Shown piece by piece: positions 1-3,557 of a stretch of DNA of 5,101 nt; within the stretch, counting starts at the first letter, position 1; every line of letters starts with the position of its first letter. The translations under genes and the position numbers were made by a program. The notes under the pieces are model-generated. The model saw nothing but the letters and a program-made list of their open reading frames with translations, made no database searches and was not told where the DNA came from. This stretch comes from Gammaproteobacteria bacterium (GTDB taxonomy: Bacteria > Pseudomonadota > Gammaproteobacteria > Pseudomonadales > UBA7434), in NCBI GenBank assembly GCA_024280785.1, contig JAJRPK010000071.1:1-5101 (forward strand), read 5' to 3'.

Positions 1-271
1 CAATAATCCTTCATCCTTGGTGGGAACAGCGAGCCCGCTTCAGAGTACTGTATTAGGAATAGCCGCGAAGGATCGTGAGCATAATGCTACAGTCGACGTC
101 GATGCTGTGTTAGGTGATGATTTAAAACAGCGCGAATACGAAATTATTATCAAAACTCTTGAATCGACATTCGGCTCGAAAAAAGAAACCGCAGAAAAGT
201 TAGGCATCAGCCCTAGAACGTTACGCTATAAATTGGCGAAAATGCGTGAAGAGGGTATTGTCGCTGGCTAG
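1..271 (+). CDS. fleR: C-terminal end of FleR/FlrC-like sigma-54 response regulator (5' partial)
   Basis: The reading frame is open from base 2, so the gene enters from the left and only its last 89 residues are present. The segment has a variable linker, then a Fis-type helix-turn-helix near the C terminus: a helix starting at LKQREYEIIIKTL, then KETAEKLGISPRTLRYKLAKM. The LGISPRTLRYKLAKMR ending is typical of FleR/FlrC flagellar enhancer-binding proteins, which activate sigma-54-dependent class III flagellar promoters after phosphorylation by FleS/FlrB. The receiver and AAA+ domains would lie upstream, outside the window. A TTG at 17 could be read as a start but would give only the tail, so it is rejected. 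In many relatives fliE follows this gene; here a convergent yciH follows. Another NtrC-family regulator is possible. The Fis-domain call is firm; the flagellar assignment is an inference from the motif. Confidence 0.7.
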   Translation, partial: NNPSSLVGTASPLQSTVLGIAAKDREHNATVDVDAVLGDDLKQREYEIIIKTLESTFGSKKETAEKLGISPRTLRYKLAKMREEGIVAG

Positions 272-279
272 CCGCCAGC
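263..279. other. GC-rich inverted repeat spanning two overlapping stop codons
   Basis: GCTGGC (263-268) and GCCAGC (274-279) form a perfect 6-bp stem with a 5-base loop, centred on the shared CTAG where the two convergent genes end. Neither strand has a convincing U-tract after it: the + strand runs into TAATTT. It may act as a weak bidirectional 3' end or processing structure, but part of the pairing could simply reflect coding constraints. Confidence 0.35.
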
Positions 280-618
280 TAATTTAGTGGTATAGCCTTC
301 TTTATCCAGTAGCGTTTTAACCGTGCTGCGATGATCTCCTTGAATTTCAATGATTCCTTTCTTGATTGCACCGCCGCTGGAACAGAGTTGCTTTAATCGC
401 TTGGCCAGCTTTTTTAACGCTATTGCATCGAGTGGTAACCCATCAATTAAGGTCACACCGGCTCCCTTGCGACCTTTAGTTTCTCGTCGAATTCTGACAA
501 TACCATCGCCAGCCGGTAGCCCTTGGGCCTTTTTTTTACAACGGCAGTTCGTTTTAGCTTGATTGCAGTCGGGGCATATTCTGCCTTGGTCTGTACTATA
601 GACTCGTGTTGAGCTCAC
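268..618 (-). CDS. yciH: YciH, SUI1/eIF1-like translation factor with N-terminal zinc motif
   Basis: This 116-residue protein belongs to the bacterial YciH branch of the SUI1/eIF1 family, cytoplasmic proteins that bind the 30S subunit and influence initiation fidelity. The N terminus has the usual RVYSTDQGRI lead, then four cysteines (C15, C18, C25, C27) as CxxC-x6-CxC. This fits a small zinc-binding ribbon that E. coli YciH lacks. Residues about 38-116 are the SUI1 domain, with GDGIVRIRRETKGRKGAGV, a GGAIK turn, the IEIQGDHR strand and the LAGG terminus typical of the family. The GTG at 618 is preferred because the conserved N terminus begins there; an AGG lies 9 bases upstream (628-630, complement). 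Length is normal for the family. It converges on the regulator gene, with overlapping stop codons. The 16-bp repeat array lies directly upstream of its start. Confidence 0.93.
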   Translation of the reverse strand: MSSTRVYSTDQGRICPDCNQAKTNCRCKKKAQGLPAGDGIVRIRRETKGRKGAGVTLIDGLPLDAIALKKLAKRLKQLCSSGGAIKKGIIEIQGDHRSTVKTLLDKEGYTTKLAGG

Positions 619-634
619 TTAGCTGAACCTGTTA

Positions 635-714
635 TGGATTTCTACGGCTTTGGATTTCTACAGTTTTGGGCTTCTACAACGGTAGGTTTCTGCAACAATA
701 CATTTCTACAGCAA
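635..714. repeat. Five tandem copies of a degenerate 16-bp repeat
   Basis: The stretch tiles exactly into five 16-base units starting at 635, 651, 667, 683 and 699: TGGATTTCTACGGCTT, TGGATTTCTACAGTTT, TGGGCTTCTACAACGG, TAGGTTTCTGCAACAA and TACATTTCTACAGCAA. The core TTCTAC is exact in four units and TTCTGC in one. The flanking 16-mers on either side do not match. The period is not a multiple of three and no gene covers it. It fills most of the gap between the yciH start and the stop of the cold-shock-domain gene. On the complementary strand, in the direction of yciH transcription, the core reads GTAGAA. Its function is unknown; it could be an operator cluster, a 3'-UTR element or a decaying minisatellite. 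Confidence 0.8.
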
Positions 715-726
715 GGTTGAACGGTT

Positions 727-740
727 TATCGTTGCCGATA
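727..740 (-). other. Small hairpin with GCAA tetraloop directly after a stop codon
   Basis: Read on the minus strand, the TAA stop of the cold-shock-domain gene (741-743) is followed at once by TATCG, GCAA, CGATA: a perfect 5-bp stem closed by a GNRA-type tetraloop. No U-tract follows, so it is not a standard intrinsic terminator. It could stabilise the mRNA 3' end, or it could be chance. Confidence 0.35.
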
Positions 741-1202
741 TTAAATGACGCTGACGTCACTAGCTTCCAGACCTTTTTCACCTTCGACCACTTCAAATTC
801 TACGGCTAAGCCGGGGGCGAGGCGACGATTATTTTTTTGCACCGAGCGAAAGTGAACAAAAATTTCGCTATTGTCTTCGCGGGTAATAAAGCCAAACCCT
901 TTGCCGCCGTTAAACCATTTAACGGTACCGGTCTCCCGACCTTTGCCGACGCGCTTAGTTTTTCTTTTTTTATCTGATCCGGTAGATGATGTTGCAGAGG
1001 AAGATGTAGTCGCTGCGGATGAGCCTATGCTGCACAGTAGCACGCATATTAATGAGGTACCGACAAAACTGGCGGCAGTCATTATGTCGAGCGTAAAGGC
1101 GAGACCGCCGGTAGCAGATGTCGATGCATATGATCCGAAATACACGGCGGAAAGTGGTGTAGCTACTACAAGACAAATTAGTAATCGATAGAATAAAGGC
1201 AT
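741..1202 (-). CDS. Membrane-anchored cold-shock-domain protein
   Basis: The 153-residue product has two hydrophobic segments (about residues 7-24 and 41-60), a low-complexity Ser/Thr/Ala linker (61-76), a basic patch DKKRKTKR (77-84) and a C-terminal cold-shock domain (about 91-153). The domain contains TGTVKWFNGGKGFGFI, with the RNP1 motif KGFGFI, and the RNP2-like IFVHF at 114-118, so the aromatic nucleic-acid-binding face is intact. The basic stretch after the second segment predicts that the cold-shock domain lies in the cytoplasm with a hairpin-like membrane anchor. Ordinary CspA-type proteins are about 70 residues and soluble. The ATG at 1202 is chosen because it opens the first membrane segment and has GAGAG 9 bases upstream (1212-1216, complement). 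It probably binds single-stranded RNA or DNA near the membrane; the target is unknown. It is transcribed divergently from the glycine-zipper gene. Confidence 0.85.
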   Translation of the reverse strand: MPLFYRLLICLVVATPLSAVYFGSYASTSATGGLAFTLDIMTAASFVGTSLICVLLCSIGSSAATTSSSATSSTGSDKKRKTKRVGKGRETGTVKWFNGGKGFGFITREDNSEIFVHFRSVQKNNRRLAPGLAVEFEVVEGEKGLEASDVSVI

Positions 1203-1246
1203 TTCAAAGTGCTCTCAGTTGTGAGTATCGGTTGAGGTAAGCGTCA

Positions 1247-1281
1247 ACGGCCATAAACTGAAAATTGGCAATGGCGGCCGT
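1247..1281 (-). promoter_or_regulatory. Inverted repeat in the leader of the cold-shock-domain gene
   Basis: ACGGCC (1247-1252) and GGCCGT (1276-1281) are exact reverse complements, 23 bases apart. An alternative pairing is GCCAT (1250-1254) with ATGGC (1271-1275), so two mutually exclusive stems are possible. It lies 45-79 bases upstream of the minus-strand start codon. Closer to the start, CTCA and TGAG can form a 4-bp stem that would cover part of the ribosome binding site. If transcribed, this could be a folded 5' leader. The stems are short, so chance is a real alternative. Confidence 0.3.
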
Positions 1282-1315
1282 AAGACTCTGGGCAACGATC
1301 TGTTAAGCATAAAAA

Positions 1316-1346
1316 AACAGGGTAAGCCCAGTATACTAACAGGGTA
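1316..1346. repeat. 9-bp direct repeat flanking a palindrome
   Basis: AACAGGGTA occurs at 1316-1324 and again at 1338-1346, 22 bases apart start to start, which is about two helical turns. The palindrome AGTATACT (1330-1337) sits between them. Two equally phased sites in a divergent promoter region fit a pair of operator half-sites. On the minus strand a run of seven T follows GGGCTTACCC, but the stem is only three base pairs, so a terminator is not claimed. Confidence 0.45.
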
Positions 1347-1352
1347 TTCTTT

Positions 1353-1535
1353 TCAAGTGCCCCGGTAGTAAATGGGAGCAATATCCGCTCCGCGCGCGAT
1401 TCTACATGATTCAAGCATTTTTTGGGTCAATTCGATGGGATTTTTTGCCTTTGTTCCTCCATTCATCTTTTGTTCAGCATGGTAGAGATATAGTCCTTTC
1501 CAAGCGTAGGGGAAAATACCTCGATGCTTCTGCAT
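1353..1535 (-). CDS. Doubtful small ORF, hypothetical
   Basis: This 60-codon minus-strand frame starts at the ATG at 1533-1535; the frame itself is open up to an ATG at 1578-1580. I do not recognise the product. It is mildly basic, with a possible amphipathic helix around IELTQKMLESCRIARGADI and the ending PIYYRGT. There is no ribosome binding site before this ATG, and third-position base use is not informative. The longer start would overlap the ribosome binding site and first codons of the divergent glycine-zipper gene. It lies where that gene's promoter should be, so it is more likely a chance frame. It is listed only because it is the sole ORF in the intergenic stretch. Confidence 0.2.
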   Translation of the reverse strand: MQKHRGIFPYAWKGLYLYHAEQKMNGGTKAKNPIELTQKMLESCRIARGADIAPIYYRGT

Positions 1536-1557
1536 ACTACATTGGGGAGAAAGAGCT

Positions 1558-2163
1558 ATGAGCAAGTTAAACCGAGTCAATCGAGCGTTATTTTCTAGTT
1601 TAATACTGACAGCAACGAGTGGGGCTATGGCAGGTTCAAGCTATGGGCAAAGCAATGGCTTTTACGATCAAGCCAAAGTGACGCAAGCGGAGGCGATTTT
1701 TGAGACTGTCGAGCGTCGAGTACCCCGAGAAGAGTGTTGGAACGAAAAGATAGAATATGCACCGGAGCCACGTTACGGACGACATTACTCTCGGCGGCAG
1801 AGCTCGACGCCACTGATTCTTGGTGCACTCATTGGTGGAGCGTTGGGTAATGAGTTAGGTCATAGCAAGAAGAACAAGCAAGTGGGAGCTGTCGCCGGTG
1901 CGATTTTAGGTGGATCAATTGGCCGAGATGTGGGTAGGCAGCGAAATAGAGAGCGGGGTCACGATGGGTATCAAGATCAAAGCTATGATGTTGCTTACCG
2001 CACCGAGCAACGTTGCAAGACTTACTACGATATAGAAACCGAAGAGCGATTGACCGGCTATCAAGTGAGCTATTTGTACAACGGTCACGAATACCAAACG
2101 ATTACCGACCAGCATCCCGGTAAAAGGCTACGTGTGCGGGTGGGAGTCAGACCCGCTGAGTAG
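1558..2163 (+). CDS. Secreted glycine-zipper 2TM-domain protein
   Basis: The 201-residue protein starts at an ATG with GGGGAG 8 bases upstream. It has a signal peptide with likely cleavage after AMA (residue 25) and no lipobox cysteine, so it is exported but not lipidated. Residues about 86-125 form a glycine zipper (LILGALIGGALGNELG, then GAVAGAILGGSIGRDV), the domain related to the Rickettsia 17-kDa surface antigen. Before it are the VPREECW segment and a basic stretch; after it is a conserved module with EQRCKTYYD, TGYQVSYLYNGHEY and the RVRVGVRP end. C60 and C153 are the only cysteines of the mature protein and could form a disulfide across the zipper. Such proteins are envelope-associated, probably at the outer membrane, with no well-defined biochemical role. 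It looks monocistronic, ending in the terminator at 2269-2297. Confidence 0.88.
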   Translation: MSKLNRVNRALFSSLILTATSGAMAGSSYGQSNGFYDQAKVTQAEAIFETVERRVPREECWNEKIEYAPEPRYGRHYSRRQSSTPLILGALIGGALGNELGHSKKNKQVGAVAGAILGGSIGRDVGRQRNRERGHDGYQDQSYDVAYRTEQRCKTYYDIETEERLTGYQVSYLYNGHEYQTITDQHPGKRLRVRVGVRPAE

Positions 2164-2219
2164 CTGAGCTCGTGTCAGTGAACTCATGTTTGCGAACCCA
2201 TCTTTGTGAACAAAGGTAT
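2164..2219. repeat. Four tandem copies of a degenerate 14-bp repeat
   Basis: Starting at the first base after the TAG stop, the sequence tiles into 14-base units at 2164, 2178, 2192 and 2206: CTGAGCTCGTGTCA, GTGAACTCATGTTT, GCGAACCCATCTTT and GTGAACAAAGGTAT. Units 2 and 3 agree at 11 of 14 positions, units 2 and 4 at 10 of 14, and units 1 and 2 at 9 of 14. The preceding 14 bases, inside the gene, do not fit. The array lies in the 3' untranslated region, before the terminator. Its function is unknown. Confidence 0.6.
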
Positions 2220-2268
2220 GTGGATTAACCTCGAAATAAACCTTCAACAAAATGTTATGCTCCCTTAT

Positions 2269-2297
2269 GCAGGGTGTAAAAACCCTGCTCTTTTTTT
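2269..2297 (+). terminator. Rho-independent terminator
   Basis: GCAGGG (2269-2274) pairs perfectly with CCCTGC (2283-2288) across an 8-base loop TGTAAAAA. TCTTTTTTT (2289-2297) follows at once. This is a textbook intrinsic terminator on the + strand. It ends the glycine-zipper transcript about 106 bases after its stop codon and insulates the PepSY/two-component operon downstream. Confidence 0.88.
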
Positions 2298-2315
2298 CGT
2301 TTCTTTGTTGCCGCC

Positions 2316-2337
2316 TAAGCTTATAACATCAAGCTTA
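2316..2337. promoter_or_regulatory. AAGCTT dyad upstream of the PepSY/two-component operon
   Basis: TAAGCTT (2316-2322) and AAGCTTA (2331-2337) are exact reverse complements separated by 8 bases. Because AAGCTT is itself palindromic, the site is also a direct repeat of AAGCTTAT with 14-base spacing. It lies 50-71 bases before the PepSY start, in the 89 bases between the terminator and that start, where the operon promoter should be. It does not match the PhoP box (GTTTA repeats spaced by 5 bases). An operator is an inference; TATAAC inside it could alternatively be a -10. Confidence 0.35.
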
Positions 2338-2386
2338 TGGTTTTAAAGACTCGGACGTTAGTTAGCTAAACGGAGTATTCGGCTCA

Positions 2387-2791
2387 ATGTTTATAAATCA
2401 CTTTGCCAAATTAACCTGCTTGCAGAAAGATTCCGGCTATGAATTTTTCCGTTTGTTACGGCTCGGCCTGTTATGGCTTGCCTGTGGGTATTTGTCGGCA
2501 GCTTACGCTCAGTCTGATCAAGACAAGTTGTTGGCTATGGAGTCGACAATGGCGGTTGCACAGCCTGTCTTGCACCAGCAGATTTATTCGCGCCAGTTGG
2601 TGCAGAAGGGGGGGCAGATTTCAATGAAACAAGCCATTAATATTGCACAGCGCCGCCACCCCGGTAGAGTGCTGTCAGCTAAGCGAAGAGTCAACCGTCA
2701 AGGTGAAGTAGTTTTTCGGATAAAAATTCTGTCTCGTTCTGGTGAAATTAGAACGATTGGTGTGCCAGCGAATGGTAATAGGAAATCGTGA
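2387..2791 (+). CDS. Periplasmic PepSY-domain protein
   Basis: The 134-residue product has a long n-region, then a hydrophobic core (about residues 23-41, LLRLGLLWLACGYLSAAYA) with a signal-peptidase-like site after AYA. The mature part is about 93 residues. A single PepSY domain spans about 78-126: ISMKQAINIAQRRHPGRVLSA, then VVFRIKILSRSGEIRTIGV. The mature protein is strongly basic. PepSY domains are known as inhibitory or binding modules in protease propeptides and in small envelope proteins encoded beside two-component systems. A 54-base gap separates it from the response regulator on the same strand, so co-transcription is likely. The ATG at 2387 has CGGAG 11 bases upstream, slightly far; in-frame TTG codons at 2420 and 2453 could shorten the n-region. 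Its role as a modulator of the kinase, or a target of the regulator, is inferred from position. Confidence 0.82.
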   Translation: MFINHFAKLTCLQKDSGYEFFRLLRLGLLWLACGYLSAAYAQSDQDKLLAMESTMAVAQPVLHQQIYSRQLVQKGGQISMKQAINIAQRRHPGRVLSAKRRVNRQGEVVFRIKILSRSGEIRTIGVPANGNRKS

Positions 2792-2831
2792 AGTGCTGTT
2801 TAAAATAATTCTATCTGACGTTCAAATAATC

Positions 2832-2839
2832 AAGGGAGG
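2832..2839 (+). promoter_or_regulatory. Strong ribosome binding site of the response regulator
   Basis: AAGGGAGG lies 6 bases before the ATG at 2846. It is much the best Shine-Dalgarno match in the operon, in contrast with the weak sites before the PepSY gene and the kinase. It fixes the start and suggests the regulator is made in excess of its kinase. Confidence 0.75.
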
Positions 2840-2845
2840 CTCTTA

Positions 2846-3553
2846 ATGAGAGTGTTAGTTGTCGAAGATGATGCCGAGTTAAACGCGTCTTTAAAACAGC
2901 TGATGGAAGATCAGGGTTATGCCTGTGATGTCGCCGATAATGGTGAAGACGGGCTGTTTAATGCCATGGAGTATGCCATTGATGTCGCGATAATCGATAT
3001 AGGTTTGCCAATAAAAAGCGGTATAGATATTATTCGCGAGTTACGAGAGGCCGGTAAAACTTATCCAGTGCTGCTATTAACTGCGCGAGACCGTTGGCAA
3101 GATAAGGTGACGGGCTTAGAAGCGGGGGCCGATGATTATTTAACCAAGCCTTTTCATGCAGAAGAACTCGTAGCCAGAGTTAATGCTTTGTTACGTCGCA
3201 GCGTGGGCAAGGCGTCTACTCAGTTAAGATTTGGCCCTATATGTCTTGACACATCTAGCAAGGTATTGACTATTAATCAGCGAGAAATCAGTTTAACTTC
3301 GTATGAGTATCGTGTGTTGGAATGCTTAATGTACAACGCTGGTGAAGTGTTGTCTAAGACTTACTTGGCCGACCACATTTACGATGAAGGCATAGAAAAC
3401 GATTCAAACGTGTTAGAGGTCTTTGTCGGGCGACTAAGAAAAAAGATAAAAAAAGAATACGCCGACGAACTCATTGCTACGGTTCGCGGGCAAGGCTATC
3501 GCTTGGTCATTCCCCCTGGTGATACTTCACCATCCACTTTGGTTGAGAAATAA
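2846..3553 (+). CDS. phoP: PhoP-like OmpR-family response regulator
   Basis: The 235-residue protein has a receiver domain (about 1-118) and an OmpR/PhoB-type winged-helix DNA-binding domain (about 127-222). Receiver residues are complete: acidic pair D8/D9 after MRVLVVE, phospho-acceptor D51 in IIDIGLP, T79 in LLLTAR, Y98 and K101 in DDYLTKPF. The TARDRWQDKV and TKPFHAEELVAR segments resemble PhoP closely. The recognition helix lies around 185-201 (NDSNVLEVFVGRLRKKI), and GQGYRLV ends the wing. It should be phosphorylated by the kinase encoded immediately downstream and bind direct-repeat promoter sites as a dimer. It ends with tandem stops (TAA TAA). Assignment to the PhoP/QseB/PmrA group is firm. 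True orthology to enterobacterial PhoP, and therefore magnesium response, is not shown by sequence alone. Confidence 0.92.
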   Translation: MRVLVVEDDAELNASLKQLMEDQGYACDVADNGEDGLFNAMEYAIDVAIIDIGLPIKSGIDIIRELREAGKTYPVLLLTARDRWQDKVTGLEAGADDYLTKPFHAEELVARVNALLRRSVGKASTQLRFGPICLDTSSKVLTINQREISLTSYEYRVLECLMYNAGEVLSKTYLADHIYDEGIENDSNVLEVFVGRLRKKIKKEYADELIATVRGQGYRLVIPPGDTSPSTLVEK

Positions 3554-3557
3554 TAAG

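Larger units (their letters stand above)
1203..1557. other. Divergent intergenic region, 355 bases
   Basis: This region separates the cold-shock-domain gene (-) from the glycine-zipper gene (+) and should hold both promoters. I see no strong consensus promoter. A TATAGT at 1489-1494 could be a -10 for the + gene but lacks a good -35 at 17 bases. The glycine-zipper gene has a clear ribosome binding site (GGGGAG, 8 bases before its ATG). On the minus strand TTGACG (1242-1247) resembles a -35 but has no matching -10. The region also holds an inverted repeat, a direct repeat and a doubtful small ORF, listed separately. Confidence 0.6.

Noticed and set aside
350..562. A 70-codon + strand ORF opposite yciH.
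   Set aside because: Shadow of the well-supported yciH reading frame.
635..714. A CRISPR array, considered because of the regular repeats.
   Set aside because: The units are contiguous 16-mers with no spacers, and there are no cas genes.
871..1191. A 106-codon + strand ORF opposite the cold-shock-domain gene.
   Set aside because: It is antisense to a gene with unmistakable RNP motifs, has no recognisable domain or ribosome binding site, and is a shadow frame.
1311..1327. Minus-strand GGGCTTACCC followed by seven T as a terminator.
   Set aside because: The stem has only three base pairs, too weak for an intrinsic terminator.
2792..2845. A PhoP-box half-site (TGTTTA) before the response regulator.
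   Set aside because: Only one half-site is present and the second half at the right spacing does not match.
3430..3475. A slippery heptamer A AAA AAG in phase near the end of the regulator gene, suggesting programmed -1 frameshifting.
   Set aside because: The -1 frame soon hits a stop and does not lead into the kinase frame, which would need +1; the A-rich run simply encodes the Lys-rich helix RLRKKIKK.
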